The translations under genes and the position numbers were made by a program. Below the pieces are notes generated by a model. The model worked only from the letters and a program-made list of their open reading frames with translations. It was not told the DNA's origin and made no database searches. Below, in pieces: positions 5,804 to 14,612 of a stretch of 33,067 bases of DNA (position 1 is its first letter; every line of letters starts with the position of its first letter). The DNA comes from Oscillospiraceae bacterium (lineage in GTDB: Bacteria; Bacillota; Clostridia; Oscillospirales; Oscillospiraceae): NCBI GenBank assembly GCA_009782435.1, contig WRJA01000020.1, forward strand, positions 1 through 33,067, in the 5' to 3' direction.

Positions 5804-8800
5804 ATGATTACCGCAATAAGAAAATACATATTCGGAAATTCCTCGAAAAATCAAGTCGCCCCGCAGATATTTTTGGTGCTGTGCGCTCATTCGCTGCTTG
5901 TCCCTCTCTATACCCTTGCTTTCTTCGGTAAAGAGGCCATGCTGATTCGCTTCGTCCTCGGCTTCATTACGGTCGCTTTTTTTGTCGCGGCGGAACGCAG
6001 CCCGCTGAGCGTAAAGGGAACGGCGTTTTTATCGCCCTCTTTTACATTTGCTGTTCTGACTTTCGGCGCGATATACTTTAAAGGAGACGGGCTGTTTTTC
6101 TATTATTTATGCTGCGTCGCCATTATTTCGCTCACATATTTTTCTATCTCCGGCCTTGCCGCTTATATTATCGCCACAAGCGTCGCGTCATGCGTAATAC
6201 TGTTCGTTTTTAAGATCAATCTGCTCGGAGAAGCTTACACTCCGATGTATAATATAATTTCCCTGGTCGTCACAACGGGCCTGAACGTATTGGTATTGAC
6301 TTTTTGCATGTTTTGCGAAAACATGCTCCGGGCTTTAACGGAAGCAAAAAACGAGGCGAACGAGGCCCGTATGCGCACTCAGCTTTTTTTGGACGCGCTG
6401 CCCGCTTGCTGTTATCTGTGGGACAAGGATTTCCGCGCCATCGCGGTCAACGACGCGACGGCCAAGCTGTTTTTGCTGAAAGACAAACAAGAATATGCCG
6501 ATCGCTTCTTTGAATTGTCCCCGGAATATCAGCCGGACGGTCAACTCTCCTCCGAAAAAGCAACGCTGCTGCTGCAAGAAGCTTTCAGCAGCGGCAAATG
6601 TGTTTTTGAATGGCTGCACCGGTTATCGGACGGAACGCTGATGCCGGCGGAGGTCACCCTTGTACGTTTTTATTACGGCAGCGAAGACGTCGTGGCGGGT
6701 TTTACCCGCGACCTGCGCGAGCACAAAAAAATGATGACGGATATCGAACAGAGAGACAATCTGCTGATCACTGTCAACAACGCGACGACCCTTCTGCTTC
6801 AGTCGGAAGTCAGCGAATTCGACGACGCGCTTTGGAACGGCATGGGCATGCTCGGCAAGGCGGCGGACGCCGACCGGGTGTACATATGGAAAAACCACAC
6901 GAAGGACGAAAAGCTGTATTGCACGCAGTTGTACGAATGGTCGGAAGGCGCCGAACCGCAGCAGGGCAAGGAATATACGACGGACGTGCTCTATGATGAG
7001 ATAATACCCGGCTGGGAGAGCAGTCTCTCCCGAAATATGTGCATAAACGGCCTTGTAAAAGATATGCTTCCGGCCGAGCAGGAACAACTGTCGAAGCAGG
7101 GGATCTTATCCATTTTGGTCGTGCCGATATTCTTGAAAGATTACTTCTGGGGCTTTGTAGGCTTTGACGACTGCAGAAAAGAGCGGTTGTTCTCGGAAAG
7201 CGAGATATCGGTCCTGCGGGCCGGCAGTCTGCTCATTGCCAACGCTCTTTTGCACAACAAAATGACGATGGAACTCGAAACGGCTTTGGAGAAGGCGCAG
7301 TCCGCCAGCCGCGCGAAAAGCGAATTCCTTTCCAACATGAGCCATGAGATACGAACGCCCATGAACGCGATCATAGGCATGGTCAATATCGGCGAAAGCG
7401 CCGTAAACATGGAACGCAAGGATTACAGCTTCACAAGGATCAAGGACGCGTCTATACATCTGCTCGGCGTTATCAACGATATCCTGGACGTCTCAAAGAT
7501 CGAATCCGGCAGGTTCGAGCTCTCCCCGGCGGAATTTGATTTTGAAAAAATGCTGAAGCGCGTTGTTAACGTGATCAGTTACCGGGTGGATGAAAAAAAC
7601 CAAAAGCTGACCGTATATGTGGACAGAGACATACCCCAAATAATGACAGGCGACGACCAGCGCTTGGCTCAGGTCATAACAAACCTTTTGGGAAACGCGA
7701 TAAAATTCACGCCCGAAAACGGTTCCGTCAGCTTAAAGACATTTTTTATCAAAGAAGAAGACGGGCTCTGTACGATCCGCATTGTCGTGACGGACACCGG
7801 CATAGGCATCAGCTCCGAGCAGCAGGCAAACCTGTTTCAGTCTTTCCGGCAGGCCGAAAGCAGCATTTCACGCAGATTCGGCGGCACGGGCTTGGGTCTT
7901 TCGATCTCAAAAAGCATCGTAGAAATGATGGGCGGCGAGATAACAATAAATTCCGAGCTCGGAAAAGGCTCTTCATTTGCTTTTACCGTTCAAATGAAAC
8001 GCGGTGAAAAAAGAGCGAAAAATTCAGCCAAAGAAGAAATACACTGGGAGAACATCCGTATTTTAGCCGTGGACGACGACGACTATATATTGGAAGATTT
8101 TAAAGGAATCGTTAAAAGATTCGGCGCTTACTGCGATATCGCCGAAAACGGCACGGACGCCTTGAAGCTGCTCGAGAGAAACACCGACTACAATTTGATA
8201 TTCATCGATTGGAAAATGCCGGACATGGACGGTCTCGAGCTGTCTGCGGAATTCAAAAGAAAGATGTCCGATCAAAAAAATCCGGTGGTAATAATGATCT
8301 CCGCCGCCGACAGCAGTATCATCGCGGGAAAAGCGTCGGAAGCGGGCGTCGATAAACTGCTGCAGAAACCCTTGTTCCCGTCGACCATCGAGGACATTGT
8401 GGGCGAATACTTCAACGTAGCGGACAGGCAGGAAGAAGACGAAGATAAAAGCACGATCGGGCTTTTTAAAGGATATTGTATCTTATTGGCTGAAGACATT
8501 GAAATAAACCGAGAGATCGTTCTGTCTTTGCTTGGCCCCACGGGGCTTGAAATCGACTGCGCGGTCAACGGAATCGAGGCGGTGCAGATGTTCAGCGCCT
8601 CGCCCGAGCGGTATGATATGATCTTTATGGACCTGCAAATGCCGGAAATGGACGGCCTTACGGCGGCAAAAACGATCCGTTCGTCCGGAATAAAAAAATC
8701 ATCGGATATCCCGATCATCGCGATGACGGCAAACGTATTTCGCGAAGACGTTGAAAAATGCCTCGAGGCCGGCATGAACGGACATGTCGGAAAACCGCTG

Positions 8801-8854
8801 AATATCGACGAGGTCATTGAGACCCTGCGCGTTTATTTATCCGTGCAGAGTTAA
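5804..8854 (+). CDS. Membrane-bound hybrid sensor histidine kinase
   Basis: The 1016-residue protein senses an unknown signal and passes phosphate through internal receiver domains. Residues 1-175 hold about six membrane segments. A PAS-like domain lies near 190-305 and a GAF-like domain near 320-485. The dimerisation domain contains SHEIRTP with the phosphorylated His514. The ATPase domain follows, with [15 protein letters not shown] and FGGTGLGLS. Two receiver domains follow, with phospho-acceptor Asp802 in FIDWKMPD and Asp943 in FMDLQMPE. No DNA-binding output domain or histidine phosphotransfer domain is present, so the target must be elsewhere. The ATG follows AGAGAGG by about 5 bases. 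The MFS transporter gene begins 37 bases after its stop, so it may control or sense that transporter's substrate. Confidence 0.95.
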   Translation: MITAIRKYIFGNSSKNQVAPQIFLVLCAHSLLVPLYTLAFFGKEAMLIRFVLGFITVAFFVAAERSPLSVKGTAFLSPSFTFAVLTFGAIYFKGDGLFFYYLCCVAIISLTYFSISGLAAYIIATSVASCVILFVFKINLLGEAYTPMYNIISLVVTTGLNVLVLTFCMFCENMLRALTEAKNEANEARMRTQLFLDALPACCYLWDKDFRAIAVNDATAKLFLLKDKQEYADRFFELSPEYQPDGQLSSEKATLLLQEAFSSGKCVFEWLHRLSDGTLMPAEVTLVRFYYGSEDVVAGFTRDLREHKKMMTDIEQRDNLLITVNNATTLLLQSEVSEFDDALWNGMGMLGKAADADRVYIWKNHTKDEKLYCTQLYEWSEGAEPQQGKEYTTDVLYDEIIPGWESSLSRNMCINGLVKDMLPAEQEQLSKQGILSILVVPIFLKDYFWGFVGFDDCRKERLFSESEISVLRAGSLLIANALLHNKMTMELETALEKAQSASRAKSEFLSNMSHEIRTPMNAIIGMVNIGESAVNMERKDYSFTRIKDASIHLLGVINDILDVSKIESGRFELSPAEFDFEKMLKRVVNVISYRVDEKNQKLTVYVDRDIPQIMTGDDQRLAQVITNLLGNAIKFTPENGSVSLKTFFIKEEDGLCTIRIVVTDTGIGISSEQQANLFQSFRQAESSISRRFGGTGLGLSISKSIVEMMGGEITINSELGKGSSFAFTVQMKRGEKRAKNSAKEEIHWENIRILAVDDDDYILEDFKGIVKRFGAYCDIAENGTDALKLLERNTDYNLIFIDWKMPDMDGLELSAEFKRKMSDQKNPVVIMISAADSSIIAGKASEAGVDKLLQKPLFPSTIEDIVGEYFNVADRQEEDEDKSTIGLFKGYCILLAEDIEINREIVLSLLGPTGLEIDCAVNGIEAVQMFSASPERYDMIFMDLQMPEMDGLTAAKTIRSSGIKKSSDIPIIAMTANVFREDVEKCLEAGMNGHVGKPLNIDEVIETLRVYLSVQS

Positions 8855-8891
8855 AACCCGGATACAAACAGCTCACCGAAAGGGAAAAACA

Positions 8892-10142
8892 ATGAAAGAG
8901 AAAACCGCGATAAACCCGCCGTGCCGAAGACAAAATTATATAATATTCACGATCGCCGTTTTCGCGGCTTACGCATTTTTCGGTTTTTCCGAAAACGCCA
9001 AAGGCCCGGCGATCCCGCGTATCCAGGCGGATTTTAATATAACGGAACTGCAGCTGGGATTGCTTTTTGCCGCGAACGCGGCCGGATATCTCATCGCGTG
9101 CATGTATACGGCTGCGCTGGCTAAAAAAATCGGCATAAAGACCTGTATGCTGATCGCCCTTTGCGTTATTGCCGTCTCAGGCATTTTTATTTGTTTTTCC
9201 GGGGGATATTTGACTCTTTTAGCGGCTTTTTTTGTTCTTAATCTCGGGAACGGGATGCTTGAAATATCTTTAAGCGTTATCGCGGCTGCTACTTTCACCA
9301 AGAATACGGGCGCTATGATGAATCTCGCGCATTTCTTTTACGGCGCCGGCGCCGTGTTTTCTCCGGTCGTCTCCGCCGGGCTCATGGCCGCGAGTTTCGG
9401 TTCAAATGTATTCGGCTGGCGGTATATGTATCTTGCGGTACTGGGCATGGCGCTCATTCCGGCGGTGATCGCTCTGATCGGACGTCTCGAAAAAAAGGAT
9501 TACAACAAAAAGAAGACAGGATATGCGGTCATATTGAGAAATCCGACGCTATGGCTTACGGTGATGATCTTCACGCCGGGCGCGATATGCGAAATGGGCG
9601 TCGGCGCGTGGCTTGTGAATTATCTGGAAAAAGCCTGCGGCTATTCCGCTGAAAGCGCCGCTTTATCGCTCACGCTGTTTTTTGTTTGCTTCACACTCAC
9701 AAGACTTATCATAGGCCCTGTGATCGACAAAGTCGGCTTTATCAACTCCCTTGCGGTCCTGACCGCTTTTGCGGGGATAATGATCGTTATCGGGGTTTTG
9801 CGCGGCGAAGCGGGCGTAACGCTGCTCATTATTGCCGGGATCGGCATAGCCCCGGTCTTCCCGACGGTCATGGCGGTCGTGTCCAAGCTTTTTTCCGAGG
9901 AATTGGATGTTGCCGTCACCTCAATAACTACGGTCACCGGTATCCTCACGATACCCGCCAATTTACTGTTGGGGGGCATCATACAATTAGCCCGCACGGC
10001 TTTCGCGAGTACCGCCGCCGACGCCGGCGTCGGCGCCGCTTACTCAGCCGGATACCTGTTTCTCGGGCTGTGCTGCTTCGTCTCGGCCGCCGCCGCGACG
10101 GTCCTCAGGAGCAGACAGAAAAAAATCGGCCGGCTTGTTTGA
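8892..10142 (+). CDS. Major facilitator superfamily transporter
   Basis: The 416-residue protein has about twelve hydrophobic segments in the usual 6+6 arrangement. Sequence such as FSENAKGPAIPRIQADFNIT near the first loop and GNGMLEISLSVIAA in the fourth segment resembles the sugar/fucose-permease side of the MFS. The substrate cannot be fixed from sequence. The start chosen is the ATG preceded by AAAGGG; the frame opens further upstream but overlaps the kinase gene and lacks membrane character there. It lies 37 bases after the kinase stop with no promoter in between, so co-transcription is likely. Confidence 0.88.
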   Translation: MKEKTAINPPCRRQNYIIFTIAVFAAYAFFGFSENAKGPAIPRIQADFNITELQLGLLFAANAAGYLIACMYTAALAKKIGIKTCMLIALCVIAVSGIFICFSGGYLTLLAAFFVLNLGNGMLEISLSVIAAATFTKNTGAMMNLAHFFYGAGAVFSPVVSAGLMAASFGSNVFGWRYMYLAVLGMALIPAVIALIGRLEKKDYNKKKTGYAVILRNPTLWLTVMIFTPGAICEMGVGAWLVNYLEKACGYSAESAALSLTLFFVCFTLTRLIIGPVIDKVGFINSLAVLTAFAGIMIVIGVLRGEAGVTLLIIAGIGIAPVFPTVMAVVSKLFSEELDVAVTSITTVTGILTIPANLLLGGIIQLARTAFASTAADAGVGAAYSAGYLFLGLCCFVSAAAATVLRSRQKKIGRLV

Positions 10143-10149
10143 AGCCGGC
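10129..10149 (+). other. Hairpin across the MFS stop codon
   Basis: GCCGGCTT (10129-10136) and AAGCCGGC (10142-10149) form a perfect 8-bp stem around a 5-base loop. The TGA stop overlaps the loop and stem. No U tract follows, so it may slow polymerase or protect the upstream mRNA rather than terminate. Confidence 0.4.
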
Positions 10150-10188
10150 TCGGTTTAAGAAAAATGCGCAATACGGAGCGTTTCAGTT

Positions 10189-10413
10189 TTGAATAATACA
10201 TACAGCGATGAGATAAACTGCATGAAATGCAAATACTTTTCCGTGTCTTGGGACCCGAATTTCCCGAGAGCATGCAAATTTTACGGTTTTAAGTCGAGGT
10301 CTTTGCCCTCGGTCGAGGTCTTTAATTCTTCAGGGGCCGATTGTATGGGTTTTATTAAAAAAGACAGCAAAAAACGAGCGGCAGATCATTTGCGGGGAGG
10401 GCATTCTGTATGA
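10189..10413 (+). CDS. Small four-cysteine protein, function unknown
   Basis: This 74-residue protein begins at TTG, 10 bases after GGAG (10175-10178). It has Cys11 and Cys14 in NCMKC, then Cys29 in PRACKFYGF and Cys52 in GADCMGF, a pattern suited to binding one zinc or iron ion. The central 'WDPNFPRACKFYGFKS' and 'LPSVEV-x-NSSG' resemble a small conserved bacterial family that I recognise by pattern but cannot name. An internal ATG at Met12 would lose Cys11, which supports the TTG start. The stop overlaps the next start by four bases, so the two are probably translated together. Confidence 0.7.
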   Translation: MNNTYSDEINCMKCKYFSVSWDPNFPRACKFYGFKSRSLPSVEVFNSSGADCMGFIKKDSKKRAADHLRGGHSV

Positions 10414-10883
10414 AAGACAAAGAAAAAGGCATTTCGAAGGAAAGAAAAGGCTGTTTGGCAGTATTTCTTATAATCGCCGCCGCTATTGCCCTGATAGCAG
10501 CGATAACGATTTTTAACCCCTTTGGTTCTTCCGGCCCCGTAAGGCGCTCCGGTCCTTCAAGACAATCCGGCTCTGTGACACAATCGCTCCCCTCCGATCA
10601 GTCCGACGATCGTTCGGATCTGGCAAATCTGCTCGACCTTTCCGAAGAACAGGAAGCCGCAGTCCGGGAAATTTTCAGTGACTGCGGCATAGATGATGTG
10701 ACTTCGATCAGACTGCAAAGCAAGGATACGGAGCAATCGTCATACAGTGTCTCGACCGGCTCCGGGACCTCCGTGATCGTCAACGTAAACAATGAAAGCA
10801 AAAAAGTGGAGAGGATATTTACCAAAGACCATGATATTTATTCGGATAACAGAGTAAGAGCAAAAATAACCGATTTCAACTGA
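10410..10883 (+). CDS. Single-pass membrane protein, function unknown
   Basis: The 157-residue protein has a basic N-terminus (MKDKEKGISKERKG) and one membrane segment (about residues 15-35). A Ser/Arg/Gln-rich linker (about 40-65) leads to an outside domain of about 90 residues. That domain contains LDLSEEQEAAVREIFSDCGI and a strand-rich end with 'TSVIVNVNNESKKVERIF'. I do not recognise the family; the tail looks like a small periplasmic-type fold. The gene overlaps the upstream Cys protein by ATGA and ends one base before the convergent oxidoreductase gene. Confidence 0.7.
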   Translation: MKDKEKGISKERKGCLAVFLIIAAAIALIAAITIFNPFGSSGPVRRSGPSRQSGSVTQSLPSDQSDDRSDLANLLDLSEEQEAAVREIFSDCGIDDVTSIRLQSKDTEQSSYSVSTGSGTSVIVNVNNESKKVERIFTKDHDIYSDNRVRAKITDFN

Positions 10884-10884
10884 G

Positions 10885-13152
10885 TTACGGCATTACCGGC
10901 GCCTTGTATATTTTACACAGCAGAGCGCGCATCGGCCACCCGCCCGTTACGGGATCGAGCATTTCGACGTCGTCCGACGGCGTGAGAACATTACAGTTGG
11001 ACTCCCAAAGGCCTCCGAGCCACGGCTCCCTGTGCGGCAGTTCCGGATACCACCAGTGGCTTTGGACATTTATCACCCGCGGATCGATCTCATCCGATAC
11101 GCGGGCTTTTTGTCTTATAACGCCCTTAGGAGTTTCGACAAAGACCCAATCGCCGTTTTCTATCCCGTGTTTCGCGGCGGTCTCATGATGTATGTCCATG
11201 AGCGGCCAAGGATATTGCTCGCGCGTACCCACTTTAAGCTGTCTGTTTTCCGAGTGGAACATGGGCCGGAAATTCCCGCCGGTTATTAGGATATACGGGT
11301 ATTCCGTCGCAAGCTCGGGCGTTGAATACGGGCTTATCGGCGGCTCCTCATAATACGGCAGCGGATCGTATCCGAGTTTTTCGAGAACGTTGGAATACAG
11401 CTCGACTTTCCCGGAAACCGTAGCGAAGCCGGTCGGCTTGCCCGTGTTCGGATTGATCTTATCATAAGTCCAAGGCTCTTTGCTTTTGATCACATATACC
11501 TTTGTCGCCGCCTCTTTGAAGGTCAGCCCGATCGGTTTCAGTCTGTAGTCCGCTAAATCCTCCTCGTCCTTCCACGGGAAGTGTTCGCCGAAGCCGAGAC
11601 GTTCGGCCAGACCTTTCCACATGAGATATTCTTCGCGGCGCTCCCCTACAGGGTCGGCCGCGCGTTCGGAAACCTTCATGACAGGGGAAAAATCCTCATG
11701 CGTCTCACACATGGGTTTTTCAAGCTTGCTCGCGGCGGGCAGCACATAGTCTGCAAGCATAGCAGTCGGTGTCATCACAAGCTCACTGACGACGGACAGT
11801 TCGAGATTCGGGCTCTTAAGCGCTTTATAGACTAATTTTGTATCACCGGAGTTCAGCAAAGGATTGCTGCCCCATGTGATATTCGCCGTTATCGGATAGG
11901 GGTCCCTTTCGATGATCGCCTTCCAAATAAGAGGCTGAACGGAAAGGAAACTGTGCGCGCTCTGCGGGAACGGCACATTGTATGTCTTTTCATAAATCGG
12001 CGCCATGATCTCATAAGCCGGCCACGTCATGAGTTTGAACCGGTCTGAGCCTATCTGCTTTTTGCGCATGTCGCGCGGCAGGGCCTCCGCCATTTGAAGC
12101 ATGGAATCGCGGACGGCAAACGCCCCGTCTTTGATCGGTCCGGGCCCTTCAGCCGTTTCTCCGCCGCCGACCTTCAAATTCCCGGTCAGCGCGCGAAGGC
12201 AAACGCGCGCCTGCTCGACTCTTATTGAATTGCGGCCGAGCATATCGGTGGAAGACGCGTCTTTCAGTTCCGCCGGAAAATTCGTCGCGTACATCCGCGC
12301 GGATTCAACGATAAGCTCCTTCGGGACCCAAGTGATCTCGCTGACCTTTTCCGGAGTGTATTCCGCCGCGCGGGCCTTAAGCTCCTCAAAACCGTGCGTG
12401 TGATCCCGGACAAATTCCTTGTCGTAAAGCTCTTCCGCAATTATGACATTTATCCATCCGAGCAAGAGCGCCGTATCCGTTCCGGGCCTTATGCGCAGCC
12501 ACAGGTCAGCGTCGTCGCCCACCGAGGTTTTTCGCGGGTCTATCAGTATTATCTTTACCTTTCCCTCGTCGTGCAGCTTCTTCATTCGGTTCCACGCGAG
12601 CGGCGCCGTCTGTTTTACGTCTGTCCCGTGTATGACGGCGCATTTGGGCATTACAGAGTGCCGCCCGCCCTGTGCCGTGCCTATCAAAGCGAGCGACAGC
12701 GCCGTTGTATTGCAATGGCATATCGTTCCCGCGCAGCCTATGTTGGAAGGGTTCCCGAACAGGTTCAGGAATCTTGTCCGTATGCCGTATATGTCGCTGC
12801 GATAAGTCCCTTCCGTTACGGAGAGCGTCTCCGGGCCGTATTTTCCTTTCAGCTCCGCGAGCTTTGCCGCTATCTCATCGAGCGCTGTGTCCCAAGATAT
12901 CTCCTCCCAGCGCCCTTCTCCGCGCTCACCGACGCGTTTGAGCGGCTTTTTTATCTGTATATCGCTGTAAAGCCATTTGATGTGGTGAGGCATCCGGTCG
13001 GCGCAGCCCTTGTTTAAAGACGGATAATCCGGGTTCGGGCTCAGGCGGACAAGTTTTCCGTTTTCGCGCTCCGCGATCAGCCCGCAGTACATCTTGCACC
13101 CGGGCGAAGCCCAGCAAACTATTTGTCTTTGGTCTTTATCTCCGTTTCCCAT
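10885..13152 (-). CDS. Molybdopterin oxidoreductase, acetylene-hydratase-like group
   Basis: The 755-residue protein belongs to the DMSO reductase superfamily (Mo or W bis-MGD enzymes). An N-terminal iron-sulfur motif has Cys13, Cys19, Cys23 and Cys50. The last three fit C-x3-C-x26-C, but the first is C-x5-C rather than the usual C-x2/3-C. Cys145 in TICHCNT is the likely metal ligand. The C-terminal cofactor domain runs from about 620 to 755. Segments such as EKLGYDPLPYY, NVII-x-E-x-LYDKEF and MTPTA-x-LADYVLP resemble my memory of Pelobacter acetylene hydratase. However, the residue after the second motif Cys is Lys20, where that enzyme has its catalytic Asp. No Tat signal is present, so it is cytoplasmic. 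No electron-transfer or membrane subunit is nearby. GGAGG lies 13 bases before the ATG. The true substrate is unknown. Confidence 0.9.
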   Translation of the reverse strand: MGNGDKDQRQIVCWASPGCKMYCGLIAERENGKLVRLSPNPDYPSLNKGCADRMPHHIKWLYSDIQIKKPLKRVGERGEGRWEEISWDTALDEIAAKLAELKGKYGPETLSVTEGTYRSDIYGIRTRFLNLFGNPSNIGCAGTICHCNTTALSLALIGTAQGGRHSVMPKCAVIHGTDVKQTAPLAWNRMKKLHDEGKVKIILIDPRKTSVGDDADLWLRIRPGTDTALLLGWINVIIAEELYDKEFVRDHTHGFEELKARAAEYTPEKVSEITWVPKELIVESARMYATNFPAELKDASSTDMLGRNSIRVEQARVCLRALTGNLKVGGGETAEGPGPIKDGAFAVRDSMLQMAEALPRDMRKKQIGSDRFKLMTWPAYEIMAPIYEKTYNVPFPQSAHSFLSVQPLIWKAIIERDPYPITANITWGSNPLLNSGDTKLVYKALKSPNLELSVVSELVMTPTAMLADYVLPAASKLEKPMCETHEDFSPVMKVSERAADPVGERREEYLMWKGLAERLGFGEHFPWKDEEDLADYRLKPIGLTFKEAATKVYVIKSKEPWTYDKINPNTGKPTGFATVSGKVELYSNVLEKLGYDPLPYYEEPPISPYSTPELATEYPYILITGGNFRPMFHSENRQLKVGTREQYPWPLMDIHHETAAKHGIENGDWVFVETPKGVIRQKARVSDEIDPRVINVQSHWWYPELPHREPWLGGLWESNCNVLTPSDDVEMLDPVTGGWPMRALLCKIYKAPVMP

Positions 13153-13186
13153 AATTGTCTGCGATCCTCCTTTTTGAATATATTTA

Positions 13187-13234
13187 TTGCGAATCCCGTC
13201 CTTGTATTATATAATTTCCGATATCAGAAGTCAT
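13187..13234. promoter_or_regulatory. Overlapping divergent promoters of pfkA and the oxidoreductase
   Basis: For pfkA, TTGCGA (13187-13192) and TATAAT (13210-13215) are 17 bases apart. For the leftward gene, ATGACT (13234-13229) and TATAAT (13211-13206) are also 17 bases apart. The two -10 boxes share the palindrome ATTATATAAT (13206-13215). The two promoters should therefore compete. The pfkA promoter is the stronger match. Confidence 0.6.
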
Positions 13235-13275
13235 CTGACGGGGAGGCGTCCTCTCCGGGAAAGAAGGTTTAAAGA

Positions 13276-14250
13276 ATGAGCAATATAAAGCGTATTGGCG
13301 TGTTGACCAGCGGCGGCGACGCTCCGGGGATGAACGCGGCGGTCCGCGCGGTCGCACGGACCTGCATCCATCACAACGTGGAATGCCTCGGGATAAAGCG
13401 CGGCTACAACGGCCTTATCTCGGGGGATATTATGCCGCTCGACAACAGCAATGTCAGCGGGATCATGAGACTGGGCGGCACTATTCTTTTCACTGCCCGC
13501 TGCGATGAATTCACCACAAAAGAAGGGCAGGAAAAAGCGAAGGCGACCTGCAAATATTTAGGCTTGGACGCTTTGATCGTCATAGGCGGCGACGGCACGT
13601 TCAGGGGCGCGCAGGCTGTTTCCGAGTTGGGCGTCGGAGCGATCGGCATCCCGGCGACCATCGATAACGATATCGCCTGTTCAAATTACACGATCGGCTT
13701 TGACAGCGCGTGCAATACAGCCGTCGAATGCATCGACAAGCTGCGCGACACCATGCTGTCTCACGAGCGCTGCTCCGTTGTTGAGGTTATGGGACGGCAC
13801 GCGGGACATTTGGCGCTGTATGTGGCTATTGCCTGCGGCGCTACCGCCGTTCTCGTTCCCGAATACGATACCGACATTGACAACAGCATAATCGAGAGGA
13901 TAAGACGCTCGAGGATAGGCGGCAGGACCCATTTTGTTATTATCGTGGCGGAAGGCGCCGCCTGCGGCGCTCACGCATTATCCGAAAAAATAAATGAATC
14001 GCTCGGCATAGAACCGAAAGTTACCATACTCGGACACATACAGCGCGGCGGCGCTCCCACAGCCCGCGACCGCGTAACCGCAAGCCGGCTCGGGCAATAC
14101 GCCGTAAATCTCGCGCTTGAAGGAAAACTCGGCCGCGTCGTCGCCATGAACAGCGGAGAGTTGTTCGACTATGACATTAACGAAGCGCTTTCGATGACCA
14201 AGGGCCTCAGAGAATCCCTGTATGACAATATGAACGTCGTGAGCTGGTGA
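13276..14250 (+). CDS. pfkA: ATP-dependent 6-phosphofructokinase
   Basis: The 324-residue protein phosphorylates fructose 6-phosphate to fructose 1,6-bisphosphate, the committed step of glycolysis. Visible motifs are TSGGDAPGMN (11-20), IGGDGT (103-108), IPATIDND (125-132) with the catalytic Asp130 and Asp132, MGRHAGH (172-178) and GHIQRGG. Gly107 in GGDGT points to ATP rather than pyrophosphate as donor. Length matches the bacterial family of about 320 residues. The ATG follows AGAAGG by 8 bases. The final codons and the bases just after the stop are repeated 306 bp downstream, so the 3' end has been rearranged, though the gene itself looks complete. Confidence 0.96.
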   Translation: MSNIKRIGVLTSGGDAPGMNAAVRAVARTCIHHNVECLGIKRGYNGLISGDIMPLDNSNVSGIMRLGGTILFTARCDEFTTKEGQEKAKATCKYLGLDALIVIGGDGTFRGAQAVSELGVGAIGIPATIDNDIACSNYTIGFDSACNTAVECIDKLRDTMLSHERCSVVEVMGRHAGHLALYVAIACGATAVLVPEYDTDIDNSIIERIRRSRIGGRTHFVIIVAEGAACGAHALSEKINESLGIEPKVTILGHIQRGGAPTARDRVTASRLGQYAVNLALEGKLGRVVAMNSGELFDYDINEALSMTKGLRESLYDNMNVVSW

Positions 14251-14252
14251 CC
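14221..14252 (+). repeat. Direct repeat, copy 1 (end of pfkA)
   Basis: These 32 bases cover the last ten pfkA codons and two bases beyond. They recur at 14527-14558 with a single difference (T14245 versus C14551). Confidence 0.95.
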
Positions 14253-14526
14253 TCCGGCTCCGTTAGACTTGTCTCCCGCACAGCCGGGCGATACGAAGCG
14301 GAGCTCGTAAACATAATTATTGTACCACGTCGATACGCAATATGGTATGCGTTTTTATCCGTTGCAGCACAGTACAGAGATCACCAACAAAACGGCGCAC
14401 AGCAAAACCACGGCCCGCTTATTGATCGGCTTCGGACACCGTATGACGGCGACGATGCTTTGCTCGCGCGCGCAGGGGTCCTGCGCGGGGCAAAGCGATT
14501 TTCGCCGACGCCTCAGGGACGCCCTT
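14253..14526. other. Segment between repeated pfkA ends; no gene seen
   Basis: This 274-base segment has no convincing coding region. A frame at 14320-14556 runs into the second pfkA end but lacks a ribosome binding site and resembles nothing known. A strong hairpin lies at 14457-14496 (GCTTTGC at 14457-14463 with GCAAAGC at 14490-14496, plus an inner CGCGCAGG/CCTGCGCG stem). The last part (about 14490-14526) resembles the DNA just before copy 1, so the duplicated block is longer than 32 bases but diverged. Confidence 0.6.
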
Positions 14527-14558
14527 TATGACAATATGAACGTCGTGAGCCGGTGACC
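14527..14558 (+). repeat. Direct repeat, copy 2 (displaced pfkA end)
   Basis: This is the second copy of the pfkA 3' end, still readable in frame as ALYDNMNVVSR and a stop. A weak stem with a U-rich tail (GACCCC near 14555 and GGGGTT near 14585, then TGTTTTG) follows it, which could be the original pfkA terminator. Confidence 0.95.
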
Positions 14559-14612
14559 CCCTAAAAGCTCCGTCAATGCCCGGGGTTTGTTTTGTTCGCC
14601 AAAAAAGCGGCT

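Noticed and set aside
12394-13017. 207-codon rightward frame opposite the oxidoreductase gene
   Set aside because: It is antisense to a clear enzyme gene, its translation has no recognisable domain and there is no ribosome binding site.
14253-14526. Possible CRISPR or integron-type array
   Set aside because: Only two copies of the repeat exist, they are the end of a gene, and no regular spacing or Cas/integrase gene is present.
14320-14556. Short frame ending with the second pfkA tail
   Set aside because: Only the last dozen residues match pfkA; the rest has no homology pattern or ribosome site. Treated as part of the duplication.
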